The translations under genes and the position numbers were made by a program. This document shows positions 8,991-17,637 of a stretch of DNA of 37,252 nucleotides, one piece after another. Location: contig JAJDZJ010000149.1 of NCBI GenBank assembly GCA_022824685.1, positions 1-37,252 of the forward strand, given 5' to 3'. Source of the DNA: Caldilineaceae bacterium (GTDB taxonomy: Bacteria > Chloroflexota > Anaerolineae > Caldilineales > Caldilineaceae). The notes below the pieces were generated by a model. That model was not told the DNA's origin. It did not search any database and was given only the letters and a program-made list of their open reading frames with translations. The first letter of the stretch is position 1; every line of letters starts with the position of its first letter.

Positions 8991-9302
8991 CTGGCTGCCT
9001 CCAATATGTGACCTCCTCTCCTCCCATCCCCTGTGGCCAGTTGCCCAAAGCACCCAGGGCATATCGAGACCTGGACCCCTCTAAACCTGCCGGCGCAACG
9101 CTCTGCGAGAGCATTGTGCGGCCCCCCGCGCTCCCCGCAGAAACCAGCCCGCCTCTGGTGTTCTTCGCGACCCTTCGCGTGCCTTCGCAGATCCATCCTA
9201 TCCGAATTACACAGGACGCTGGCGAGAATCACTCCTGAAAGACCTGCGGAAGCTCCTCCATCTTCCTGAGTCTAGAACCGCCCTCCCGAAATGTATCGGA
9301 AC
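8991..9302. other. Intergenic region between convergent genes, with a degenerate repeat
   Basis: These 312 bases separate the + strand PhyH gene from the - strand acyltransferase gene. I see no gene or terminator-grade hairpin. A degenerate copy of the dispersed CTTCGCG/TCCGTGGATC motif lies at 9161-9197 (TTCTTCGCGACCCTTCGCG, then GCAGATCC). Short open frames here have no recognisable protein features. Confidence 0.5.
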
Positions 9303-10790
9303 CTAATCCGAATTTGAGGCGAAGCCGCCCCGCGCGTCGGATTCCCCGCTACCCTTCCCCGGCCCCGCCCGGAGGCGCGCCAATCTCAGCAGGTTTTCGA
9401 ACTCCGCCTGGAACGCCGCGATGATTGTTTCCGGATCCGGCGCCAGTCCCCGGTCGGTGATGAGCCCGATGTTCACCAGCCCCGCGTAGCTGAATATGCT
9501 GATTCCTACCCCGATAGAGCCCGACTGCGGCACCCAAAATACGATCGTGTCGATGGGCTTGCCGGCAAAGTAGAGCTTCTGTGGCGGGCCCGGCACATTT
9601 GTCAGAACCGCACTCACTTTGTCGGCATAATAGCCCCGCACGCGCCTGGCCACTCTGTCCGACACAATGCCTAGGCCGGCGATTGCCTGATAGGTCACAA
9701 ATGCTTCAGGTGACCGCTTGATAGAATCCATGCTGCGCTTCGTTGCAAAGAGGCGATCGATGGGATTGGCGGTTCCGATCGGCAGTGGAAGATAAACGAG
9801 GGCGAAGCGGTTCGTCAGCTTCGTATCATCGGGCGCCCGGATGTCTACCGGCACCATCGCCCGGATCTCCTTGCCCTCCGGATCGTCGCCGCGAGTTTCG
9901 ACATACCGGCGCAATGCCCCGGCCATCGCCGCGACGAGGACATCGTTCACTGTTGCCCCCATTGTATCCTTCACGAACTTCACATCATCCAAGGGAATGC
10001 CCTCGGACCAGGCGACCACTTTGCCAACCCCAACCTCGCCTTTGAAAGCTGTCTTGTCGTCAGTCTTCATGAGCGCCAGCTTGGCCAACACAGCGATGAA
10101 CCTCCCGGCCATCTGTCCGCCCCTCACCGCTAGAGCCAGCGGACTCGCGCGTTCTCCGGCCCCCTCGCGGCCTACCGGTGATTTCCCTGCCCCCGGACGC
10201 GCGCCGACCTGTGTCGGCGGAGGCAGAGTATTCCTGACTGGAGTAGGTCCCGCACGCGGATCAGGTCCAGGGCGCGCCCCCTCGGCAGACTCGTCAGTCA
10301 GAGCGAGCAGCACTCTTACGAGCGCCGCGCCGTCACCAATGCAGTGGTGAATACGCCCGAAGAAGACGCTGCCGCCCCCGAAGCCTTCGATGAGAGTGAA
10401 CCTCCACAGAGGCCGATTCATGTCCAAGGGAACGTTGAGGAGTCGCGCTACGGTACTGTTGAGCGTTTTCATATCCCCTGGCGTAGGGAGGACCAGGCGC
10501 CCAACGTGCGCGCGCAGGTCGAACTCCGGATCGGTCTGCCAAAAGGAACGGGGTCTGAACGCGCCTCTTTCGGCAACCACGCGCTGGCGAAAGCGTTCGT
10601 GAACCAGTAGGCGCTCTTCCAGCACAGCCAGCACATGCTCATAACGCAGCCGCTCCCCGAAGATCCAGAAACCGTTGATCACCATCGGATTGGTTGGATC
10701 GTCCATCAAGAGCCAGGCGCGATCCACGCTGGACATCGGCTCGCGTCCGGCCACTGAAATGCGCCCCGCAGGCTTCGTGAAATGCTCCAT
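9303..10790 (-). CDS. WS/DGAT-family wax ester synthase / acyl-CoA:diacylglycerol acyltransferase
   Basis: This 495-residue acyltransferase of the bacterial WS/DGAT family transfers acyl groups from acyl-CoA to fatty alcohols or diacylglycerol at the membrane, making storage lipids. The catalytic HHxxxDG motif is present as HHCIGDG (residues 148-154). Family hallmarks include the N-terminal SSVDRAWLLMDDPTNPM and the C-terminal TNVPGPPQKLYFAGKPI. A Pro/Gly/Arg-rich insert at about residues 175-215 (GARPGPDPRAGPTPVRN) is a low-complexity linker between the two halves. I start at the ATG at 10790 because AAGGA ends five bases before it. An in-frame ATG at 10814 would add eight residues but has no clear ribosome-binding site. 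It lies 140 bases downstream of the L,D-transpeptidase gene and may be cotranscribed. Confidence 0.9.
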   Translation of the reverse strand: MEHFTKPAGRISVAGREPMSSVDRAWLLMDDPTNPMVINGFWIFGERLRYEHVLAVLEERLLVHERFRQRVVAERGAFRPRSFWQTDPEFDLRAHVGRLVLPTPGDMKTLNSTVARLLNVPLDMNRPLWRFTLIEGFGGGSVFFGRIHHCIGDGAALVRVLLALTDESAEGARPGPDPRAGPTPVRNTLPPPTQVGARPGAGKSPVGREGAGERASPLALAVRGGQMAGRFIAVLAKLALMKTDDKTAFKGEVGVGKVVAWSEGIPLDDVKFVKDTMGATVNDVLVAAMAGALRRYVETRGDDPEGKEIRAMVPVDIRAPDDTKLTNRFALVYLPLPIGTANPIDRLFATKRSMDSIKRSPEAFVTYQAIAGLGIVSDRVARRVRGYYADKVSAVLTNVPGPPQKLYFAGKPIDTIVFWVPQSGSIGVGISIFSYAGLVNIGLITDRGLAPDPETIIAAFQAEFENLLRLARLRAGPGKGSGESDARGGFASNSD

Positions 10791-10929
10791 TTCGGTCCTT
10801 TGCTTGTGGTCCATTTCTTGCGGCCAAGCTCATACGCACAAGAGCGGGCCGAAATATTGAACGGGCGCCAAGAGGGGGTCTTGCGAAGGAGTCCGGAACT
10901 ACAGACGGAGCCGGTGTTTGCGCTTGCCC

Positions 10930-12075
10930 TCATTCATGAATCAACACCACCGTGCCCGGGTTGAAATCGGTGCTGAACATCCAGCCGCTGTCGCTGTCAT
11001 CGTACATGAATGGGGTGGCCCAATCGAAGAGCCACTCGGCATCCTCTTCGGTCATATTGATGCAACCGCGGCTCATGGGCACGCCGAAGTTGCTGTGCCA
11101 GTAGGTGCCGTGAAAGGCGTAGTCCTCGAAAAAGTACTGGACATTCTTGACCTCCGTCACATGGTAGGAGTCGCCGGCCGCGCGGCTGCCGCCGCGCATG
11201 TCCTGCATGGCGATCTTGACCCAGATGCGGAAGGTACCAGTGACGGTAGGCGAGTCTCCGTATCCGGATGAAATAACAAACGCTCTAACCGGTGTGGCGC
11301 CTTCGTAGGCGATCGCCATCTGTTCGTTGAGGTCGACCTCGACCCAGCGCTCGGTAAGCGTCGGGTAGCGGGCCCGGTCGAGCCTCCGAACCATGCTTTC
11401 CAGAAGTTCGAGCGAGTTGGCTGATGGTATGCGCAGAACCCGGCCCGGTTCAGGAATGCTGCTGTTCTGCAGGCCGTTCAAACGGGCCAGTGCGCCAGGA
11501 TTGACGCTGTACCGCCCCGCGATGTCCGAGAGTGACTCTCCCGTCTGCACAGTATGAAAAGCGAGGCGGGTCAGCCCAGGCCGCATCTCCGGATTGGGGG
11601 CCGCCGTCTGCTCGTCAGAGACGGAAAAAACAAGCTGAGGAGCGGGCGCAAGCGCACGGGGCACCAGCAGTTCCTGACCCAGGCTGAGCCATTCCTCGGA
11701 GGAAATCCCATTGATCGACATCAGTTTGGAGAGGCTTATGCCATGCTTCCCCGCCAATCGGAACAGTGTGTCGCCAGGCTGGACCGTATAAACCTGGTAA
11801 GCCTCTTCGCCCTGCGACGCCTGCGCCGCAGTTGCCCCTTCGTCAATCAGAAGGCGCTGGCCGTACCAGACATAGTTGGCGTCCGGCAGGTCGTTGAGTT
11901 CCTGAAGGTTTTCAACCGTTGTTCCATACTGTCTGGCGATCTGGCTCAGCGTTTCACCCGGTTGGACGATGTGTTCCTCGGTGGCGGAGGCGCTGCCGGC
12001 AGCTGAAATGACAACGGCTGCCGCCAGGATAAGAGCCAGCGTCCCGCGGGATATTGCACTAATCTGCTCTCTCAT
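10930..12075 (-). CDS. LysM-repeat L,D-transpeptidase (YkuD family)
   Basis: This 381-residue exported cell-wall enzyme has an N-terminal signal peptide (about residues 1-32, hydrophobic GTLALILAAAVVISAAGSASA). Three LysM peptidoglycan-binding repeats follow at about residues 34-77, 95-138 and 173-216 (IVQPGETLSQIA, TVQPGDTLFRLA, TVQTGESLSDIA). A C-terminal YkuD domain runs from about 245 to 380. The catalytic signature is intact, with H322 and H327 ahead of S335-R-G-C338-I-N. It should cross-link peptidoglycan through 3-3 bonds or attach proteins to it, outside the cytoplasmic membrane. GGGGAC lies just before the ATG. A LysM-YkuD architecture of this kind implies a peptidoglycan-containing envelope. 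Confidence 0.93.
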   Translation of the reverse strand: MREQISAISRGTLALILAAAVVISAAGSASATEEHIVQPGETLSQIARQYGTTVENLQELNDLPDANYVWYGQRLLIDEGATAAQASQGEEAYQVYTVQPGDTLFRLAGKHGISLSKLMSINGISSEEWLSLGQELLVPRALAPAPQLVFSVSDEQTAAPNPEMRPGLTRLAFHTVQTGESLSDIAGRYSVNPGALARLNGLQNSSIPEPGRVLRIPSANSLELLESMVRRLDRARYPTLTERWVEVDLNEQMAIAYEGATPVRAFVISSGYGDSPTVTGTFRIWVKIAMQDMRGGSRAAGDSYHVTEVKNVQYFFEDYAFHGTYWHSNFGVPMSRGCINMTEEDAEWLFDWATPFMYDDSDSGWMFSTDFNPGTVVLIHE

Positions 12076-12919
12076 TTGGTTGTCCCCAATAATAGGCGCC
12101 CGTCAAATCCGTCATGAGAGCGTTCTGAGGGGGCGAAACACCTTTCCTCGACGGGCCCTGCGCCTTCGCTACGAGCTAACGATACGCCTTCGGTTTTCTT
12201 CGCGGCACATCGCGTGACTTCGCGGATCGATCACTCCTGTCTCTCTCAAAACGCAAGCGAGAAACTTCCCTGACGTGCCTGCCAGCATTGTCCTGGCTTC
12301 TTCACCCAATTTTGGAAGTTAAGAGCCACCGCAAATGCAGTCCAAGACTTTAAGCGAAAACTAAACTCCTCTTTCCACAACATCTAGTTTATCAACGCAC
12401 CCTTACTCCCCTGAAACGCGGGGCAGATAGGCAGTTATGCCGCTGAAAACTGTCGCATCACACCTCTTTCCGTGGAGCATAGGGAAGCCAATCGGCTCGA
12501 TCTGTCTTTCTGCCTGACATACCAATTTCACCCGCCTTCTGGCCCATTACAGCAGGAAAGTGCCACAGTGATTGAACAAACTCCACGTTTTCGGTGCCTG
12601 CCCGGGGTCCGGACCCATCCAGGCCATCGTCTCCCGGTTGCCGGCGAATCCCCAAGCCGGGCCGGCCAATTCCCTTTCCCGCTATAACATGCGATATTCC
12701 TACAATTAGTGTATAATTTGCCACCGGGAGGACGCGCCCCCACCCTCTCTGTCCCTGTTAACCTTGGCAAGCCCGCCATCTTCACTTGCACAGGTCACCT
12801 TGTAACTGACAGATTCGCGCCCGCAAGACGCGGCCCATCCCTCCCGACCATTGCGCCCATTCCGCGCCCGGTCACACGTCAACGCCCCTTTCCCTTGTAG
12901 ACCAGAAAGGAGTCCTCCC
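12076..12919. other. Long divergent intergenic region
   Basis: These 844 bases lie between the divergent L,D-transpeptidase and desaturase-Rieske genes and should hold promoters for both. Visible elements are a degenerate copy of the dispersed CTTCGCG repeat (12196-12231), a 12-bp perfect palindrome GGGTCCGGACCC (12605-12616), and an AT-rich stretch with TATAAT at 12712-12717 that could be a -10 box for the + strand cluster. I find no matching -35 at normal spacing. No convincing gene is present; short open frames on both strands lack protein-like features. Confidence 0.5.
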
Positions 12920-14326
12920 ATGAGTATCCAAGCCATCCCCAGAGACTACAGCCTCTCCGGCGGCCACCAGGACGCCGTCGAACTCGACAACGACCGCCTC
13001 GTCGAGCGCATGGACGAGACTTGGTGGAAGCCAAAGCTGTCCCGCCAGCAGATGCGCGAAATCATGCAGCGCCGCAACGGCCCTGCCCTCTGGCACTACA
13101 GCCTCTGGTTTGCCCTCCTCGCCGCCAGCGCCTACCTCGCCGTAATCTCCTGGGGTTCCTGGTGGGCCGTTCCTGCCTTCCTCATCTACGGCACCATCTA
13201 CTCCTCCTCAGATGCCAGCTGGCACGAATGCGGCCACGGAACGCCCTTCCGCACACACTGGCTCAACGAAATCCTCTACCACGTCACCTCCTTCATGACC
13301 ATGCGCGAAGCCTATATGTGGCGCTGGAGCCACTCCCGCCACCACACCCACACCTACATCGTCGGCCGCGACCCGGAAATTCAGGTCCAGCGCCCCGCCG
13401 ACCTCCTCAAAATCGCCATGGACTTCTTCTACCTTCGCAGCGGCCCGCCCGAAGTCTGGCGCGTCTTCCGCAACGCCCTGGGCTGGCCCAATGCAGACGT
13501 GCTCGACTTCATGCCCGAACGTGAACTGCCCAAAATGTACTGGTCCAGCCGCATCTACATGGCAATCATCGCGGCATTCGCAATCTGGTCCATCGCCGTC
13601 GGCAGCTTCCTGCCCATGATGTTCGTGCTCCTGCCCCGCTTCTACGGCGGCTGGCTGCACCAGCTTCTCGGCCTCACCCAACACGCCGGCCTCGGCGAGG
13701 ATACCTACGACCACCGCGAAAACACGCGCACCGTCTTCATCAACCCTGTTTTCGCATTCCTCTACATGAACATGCAGTACCACATCGAGCACCACTCCAT
13801 GCCGATGACGCCCTACCACGCCCTGCCCAAACTGCATGAAGCCGTCAAGGACCAGATGCCGCCCCCCTACAAGAGCCTCTGGGAGTGCTACAAGGAGATG
13901 ATCCCTGCACTTATCAAACAGGCCACCGGCGATCCCGGTTATCAGATCATGCGCCCCATCCCCAAGGATCCTGATACCGAGTCGCCCGAACACCAGGCCC
14001 CGGCCCCCTCATCCGGAGAATGGATCGAAGTCGGCCCCGTCGAAGACCTCGAAGAAGAAGACATCATCCGCCTCGACCACGGCAGCAAAACCATCGCCGT
14101 CTACCGCCTCAAGGGCGACCGCTTCTACGCCACTGACGGTCTCTGCACACACGAATACGCCTACCTCGCCGACGGTCTGGTAATTGACGGCGTCATCGAA
14201 TGCCCGCTCCACAACGGCCGTTTCGACATCGCCACCGGACGCGCCCTGCGCGCCCCCGCCTGCGACCACCTCGAAACCTATCCCGTCGAACGCCGCGGCA
14301 ACACGCTCTTCGTTCGCGTCGCCTGA
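12920..14326 (+). CDS. Fatty-acid-desaturase-like oxygenase fused to Rieske ferredoxin (MocD-MocE-like), copy 1
   Basis: This 468-residue fusion protein has an N-terminal membrane desaturase/hydroxylase domain (about 1-345). Its di-iron histidine boxes are H102-ECG-H106, H138-SR-HH141/142 and H288-IE-HH291/292, with hydrophobic helices near residues 62-95 and 212-240. A Pro/Ser linker (345-365) leads to a C-terminal Rieske [2Fe-2S] domain with C409-T-H411 and C428-PL-H431. The fused ferredoxin could feed electrons directly to the di-iron centre. In rhizopine catabolism MocD and MocE are separate proteins of this kind forming a ferredoxin-oxygenase demethylase. The gene neighbours here (MocA-like and sugar isomerase genes) support that analogy over lipid desaturation. 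AAAGGAG seven bases before the ATG fixes the start. Confidence 0.85.
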   Translation: MSIQAIPRDYSLSGGHQDAVELDNDRLVERMDETWWKPKLSRQQMREIMQRRNGPALWHYSLWFALLAASAYLAVISWGSWWAVPAFLIYGTIYSSSDASWHECGHGTPFRTHWLNEILYHVTSFMTMREAYMWRWSHSRHHTHTYIVGRDPEIQVQRPADLLKIAMDFFYLRSGPPEVWRVFRNALGWPNADVLDFMPERELPKMYWSSRIYMAIIAAFAIWSIAVGSFLPMMFVLLPRFYGGWLHQLLGLTQHAGLGEDTYDHRENTRTVFINPVFAFLYMNMQYHIEHHSMPMTPYHALPKLHEAVKDQMPPPYKSLWECYKEMIPALIKQATGDPGYQIMRPIPKDPDTESPEHQAPAPSSGEWIEVGPVEDLEEEDIIRLDHGSKTIAVYRLKGDRFYATDGLCTHEYAYLADGLVIDGVIECPLHNGRFDIATGRALRAPACDHLETYPVERRGNTLFVRVA

Positions 14327-14382
14327 CTTGACAGAATGCGCATTGGCTCCCTACAGGGACGGTTTTCCGAAGGAGAACAGCC

Positions 14383-15789
14383 ATGAGCGTACAAGCGATC
14401 CGCAGAGACTACAGCCTAGCTGGCGGCAACCGCGACGCCGTCGAGCTCGACAACGACCGCATCCAGGGCCGCCTCGAAGAACAGTGGTGGAAACCCAAAC
14501 TGACCCGTCAGCAAATGCGCGACATCATGCAGCGCCGCGACGGCCCAGCTCTATGGCACTTCGGTCTCTGGTTCCTGCTCCTAGGCGTCAGCGCCTACCT
14601 CGCCGCCATCTCCTGGGGCACCTGGTGGGCCATCCCCGCCTTCCTCGTCTACGGCACCATCTACACTTCCGCCGACTCCCGCTGGCACGAAACCGGGCAC
14701 GGTACACCATTCCGCACCCGCTGGCTGAACGAATCTGTCTACGCAATCGCCTCATTTCTCGGCATTCGCGAGTCCTACCTCTGGCGCTGGAGCCATTCAC
14801 GCCACCACACGCACACATACTTCGTCGGCCGCGACCCGGAAATCCAGGTCCAGCGCCCTGCCGACCTTGTCAAGCTCCTGATGGACTTCTTTTACCTGCG
14901 CAGCGGACCGCCCGAAGTCTGGCGCCTGATCCGCAACGCCTTTGGTCGCCCGAACGCCGATGTGCTCGACTTCGTACCGGAACGCGACCTTCCCAAAATG
15001 TATTGGTCAAGTCGCGTCCATCTCGCCATCTACGCCGCCTTCGCCATCTGGGCAATCGCCATCGGCAGCTTCCTGCCCATGATGTTCGTCCTCCTGCCCC
15101 GCTTCTACGGCGGCTGGCTCCAGCAGCTCCTCAGCCTCCCCCAACACGCCGGCCTCGGCGAAGACACCTACGATCATCGCGAAAACACGCGCACCATCTA
15201 CGTCAATCCCATCTTCGCTTTCCTCTACGTCAACATGCAGTTCCATCTCGAGCATCACGCCATGCCCATGACGCCCTTTCATGCCCTGCCCAAACTGCAT
15301 GAAGCCGTCAAGGATCAGATGCCGCCCCCGTACACAAGCCTCTGGCAAGCCTACAAGGAGCTAATACCCGCCCTTATCAAGCAGGCCACCGGAGATCCTG
15401 ACTACAAAGTCATCCGGCCGATTCCTCAAGACCCTGAAATTGAGACCTCCGGGCCGCGTACCGCCGCTGACACAACCGGCGAATGGATCGAAGTTGGCTC
15501 CGTCGAAGACATCGAAGAAGAGGACGTCATCCGCCTCGATCACGGCAGCCGCACGCTCGCCGTCTACCGGCTTAAAGGCGATCGCTTCTACGCCACCGAC
15601 GGCCTCTGCACACACGAATACGCCTACCTGGCCGAAGGCCTCGTCATCGACGGCGTCATCGAATGCCCCCTTCACAACGGACAGTTTGACATCGCCACCG
15701 GACGCGCCCTGCGCGCCCCCGCCTGCGACCACCTCGAAACCTATCCCGTCGAACGCCGCGGCAGCTCGCTCTACGTCCGCCTCGGTTGA
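14383..15789 (+). CDS. Fatty-acid-desaturase-like oxygenase fused to Rieske ferredoxin (MocD-MocE-like), copy 2
   Basis: This tandem paralog of the preceding gene has the same 468-residue length and collinear domains. Its histidine boxes are HETGH, HSRHH and HLEHH, and the Rieske ligands CTH and CPLH are intact. By eye most residues are identical. Differences cluster in the membrane helices and in substrate-side loops, for example HETGH here against HECGH and QLLSLPQHAG against QLLGLTQHAG. A 76-base tract near the 3' end is identical to copy 1. GAAGGAGA precedes the ATG. The gap to copy 1 is 56 bases, so they are probably cotranscribed. The two may act on different substrates or form a heteromer. 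The alternative is an ordinary lipid desaturase, which the gene context makes less likely. Confidence 0.85.
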   Translation: MSVQAIRRDYSLAGGNRDAVELDNDRIQGRLEEQWWKPKLTRQQMRDIMQRRDGPALWHFGLWFLLLGVSAYLAAISWGTWWAIPAFLVYGTIYTSADSRWHETGHGTPFRTRWLNESVYAIASFLGIRESYLWRWSHSRHHTHTYFVGRDPEIQVQRPADLVKLLMDFFYLRSGPPEVWRLIRNAFGRPNADVLDFVPERDLPKMYWSSRVHLAIYAAFAIWAIAIGSFLPMMFVLLPRFYGGWLQQLLSLPQHAGLGEDTYDHRENTRTIYVNPIFAFLYVNMQFHLEHHAMPMTPFHALPKLHEAVKDQMPPPYTSLWQAYKELIPALIKQATGDPDYKVIRPIPQDPEIETSGPRTAADTTGEWIEVGSVEDIEEEDVIRLDHGSRTLAVYRLKGDRFYATDGLCTHEYAYLAEGLVIDGVIECPLHNGQFDIATGRALRAPACDHLETYPVERRGSSLYVRLG

Positions 15790-15853
15790 CCCCTGCGCGC
15801 CCGCCCATCCTGCCCTTTGCTATCATCTACCTGACACCCAAGGAACCCTCACG

Positions 15854-16810
15854 ATGCAGATCGCCTTTATTGGAGTAGGCGGAATCGCCCGAAACTATCT
15901 CGCCAGCCTCGAAAAACTGAACCGGACCGTAGCCGCTGTCTGCGACATCAACGAACAGACATCCGCCCGCGTCGCCGGCAAACTCAACTGCAACGGCTAC
16001 ACCGACCACCGCGACATGCTCGCACGCGAAAACCCTGACGTGGTCTTCATCGCCATCCCGCCCGCCGCCCACCACACCCAGACTATCGACGCCGCCCAGG
16101 CCGGAGCCAACCTCTTCGTCGCCAAACCGGTCGCCATGGACCTCGAAGTCGCCCGCCGCACGCAGGAAGCTATCGCCGCCAGCGGACGCATCAACCAGGT
16201 CGGGTACATGGCCCGTTACTCCGACATTACCGAGCGCGCCAAAGAGCTCGTCAATGGCCGCGACCTCGGCCTGGGTATGGGCCGCTTCCTTACCCGCATG
16301 TCCCCTTCCCACCCCTGGTGGGGCAAATTTTCCGTCAGCGGCGGCCAGCTCCTGGAGCAGAGCACACACGTATTCGACTGGCTTCGCCTCTTCCTCGGCG
16401 AAGTCGAAACCGTCCAGGCATTCGGCCACGCCGGGCCCGACGATGCCATCGCCGACTTCGAGGACAGCACCACCGTCAACCTGAAATTCGCCAACGGCGC
16501 CGTCGGCAGCGTCGTCAGCACCTGCTCAGCGCGCGCTAGAGACGGATTTATGACCGAGCTCTGCGGCCGCGACCTCTACATCCGCCTCGCCATGGACACC
16601 CACATTTCCGGCTACATCGACCAGGAGGAAATCGACTTCCACGGCCAGGAACGCGGCTACTTCCGTCAAATCGAACAGTTTATCGCCGCTGTCGAGGCCC
16701 AGGACCAGAGCCTCGTTCGCTCCTCCTACGCCGACGCCGTCAAATCCCTTTCAGTTACCCTGGCCGCAAATCGCGCACTAGAATCCGGCCTTGTCGAAAC
16801 AGTGGAATAG
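15854..16810 (+). CDS. Gfo/Idh/MocA-family NAD(P)-dependent oxidoreductase
   Basis: This 318-residue dehydrogenase has an N-terminal Rossmann fold with GVGGIA (residues 7-12) and a C-terminal GFO_IDH_MocA domain. The family's EKP lysine motif appears as AKP with K91. The usual G-G-x3-D-x2-x-H signature is GGQLLEQSTH, so the conserved Asp is replaced by Glu while H172 is kept. The family oxidises or reduces sugars and inositols. The ATG at 15854 is the natural start because the fold begins there; the frame upstream only shadows the Rieske gene. It follows copy 2 of the oxygenase by 64 bases and is three bases from the next gene. That makes it part of one operon and a candidate MocA or inositol-dehydrogenase equivalent. 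Confidence 0.9.
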   Translation: MQIAFIGVGGIARNYLASLEKLNRTVAAVCDINEQTSARVAGKLNCNGYTDHRDMLARENPDVVFIAIPPAAHHTQTIDAAQAGANLFVAKPVAMDLEVARRTQEAIAASGRINQVGYMARYSDITERAKELVNGRDLGLGMGRFLTRMSPSHPWWGKFSVSGGQLLEQSTHVFDWLRLFLGEVETVQAFGHAGPDDAIADFEDSTTVNLKFANGAVGSVVSTCSARARDGFMTELCGRDLYIRLAMDTHISGYIDQEEIDFHGQERGYFRQIEQFIAAVEAQDQSLVRSSYADAVKSLSVTLAANRALESGLVETVE

Positions 16811-16813
16811 ACC

Positions 16814-17635
16814 ATGAAATTCGGTACCCTCCAAAACGTAATCGAACAGCCGCTCTCAACCGTCTTCTCAGTCGCCTCCGAGCTCGGCTTCGCAGGCGTC
16901 GAGCTCGACTGGTACGACTTCGCCGAAGCACAGCCGGACGGCCCTCTCGCCCCGCAAAACCGCGAAGAGATCCGCCGCGCCGCCAGCCAGGCCGGCGTCG
17001 AAATCCCCTGCGTTGCCGCCCACTTCCTCAACCGGGGCGGCCTCGCCGACCCGGAAATGGAAGCCTTCGGCCTCGACGCCGTCCGCACCGGCATCCGCCT
17101 CTGCGCAGACCTCGGCGCGCCTTTTCTGCTCGTGCCCTTTTTCGGCCCCGCCATGATGCGCAACGACCAGGCCGTGGCCCGCCTCGAAGCCCACCTGCGC
17201 CTCCTCGCCCCCGAAGCCGAACACGCCCGCGTCACCCTCGCCATCGAGCATACCCTCAGAGGCGACCGCACCGCCGCCCTCCTCGAACGCGTCGACTCCC
17301 CCTTCATCGGCAACTACTGGGACATGGCCAACTGCATGGGCCTCGGCTACGACCCACTTGAGGAGATCGCCCAGCTTGGCCGTCACATCGTCCGCGTCCA
17401 CGCCAAGGAATACTACCGGGGCGGCGCCGCCCCCGGCACGCCCGATCAGCCCCACTTCGACGGTCTCAACACCAAACCCTTCGGCCAAGGCGACGTGCCC
17501 GTTCCAGCCGTTCTCTCCGCCCTCCACGAAGTCGGCTACGACAGCTACATCGTCCTCGAAACCGGCAAATTCGACGACGCAAAACGTTCGGCCAAGGCCG
17601 CTCTCACCCTTCTGCAAGAGCTCTCAGGAACATAG
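16814..17635 (+). CDS. TIM-barrel sugar isomerase/epimerase (AP-endonuclease-2 superfamily)
   Basis: This 273-residue TIM-barrel protein belongs to the xylose-isomerase-like superfamily, which includes IolE, IolI and MocC. Likely metal ligands are the glutamate in TLAIEHT, the aspartate in YWDMAN, the histidine in RVHAKEYY and the glutamate in IVLETGK. All four fall at the expected barrel-strand ends. The enzyme is cytoplasmic and typically isomerises or dehydrates a keto-sugar or keto-inositol, which is what the adjacent Gfo/Idh/MocA enzyme would produce. It starts three bases after the previous stop codon and ends two bases before the next start, which strongly suggests translational coupling. 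The exact reaction is not readable from the sequence. Confidence 0.88.
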   Translation: MKFGTLQNVIEQPLSTVFSVASELGFAGVELDWYDFAEAQPDGPLAPQNREEIRRAASQAGVEIPCVAAHFLNRGGLADPEMEAFGLDAVRTGIRLCADLGAPFLLVPFFGPAMMRNDQAVARLEAHLRLLAPEAEHARVTLAIEHTLRGDRTAALLERVDSPFIGNYWDMANCMGLGYDPLEEIAQLGRHIVRVHAKEYYRGGAAPGTPDQPHFDGLNTKPFGQGDVPVPAVLSALHEVGYDSYIVLETGKFDDAKRSAKAALTLLQELSGT

Positions 17636-17637
17636 CG

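Noticed and set aside
14328..14333. TTGACA between the two desaturase-Rieske genes as a separate promoter
   Set aside because: No acceptable -10 box lies 16-18 bases downstream. The short gap and strong ribosome-binding site favour cotranscription.
15440..15853. Upstream open frame joined to the Gfo/Idh/MocA gene
   Set aside because: It shadows the Rieske-domain coding sequence of the previous gene. The Rossmann fold starts at 15854.
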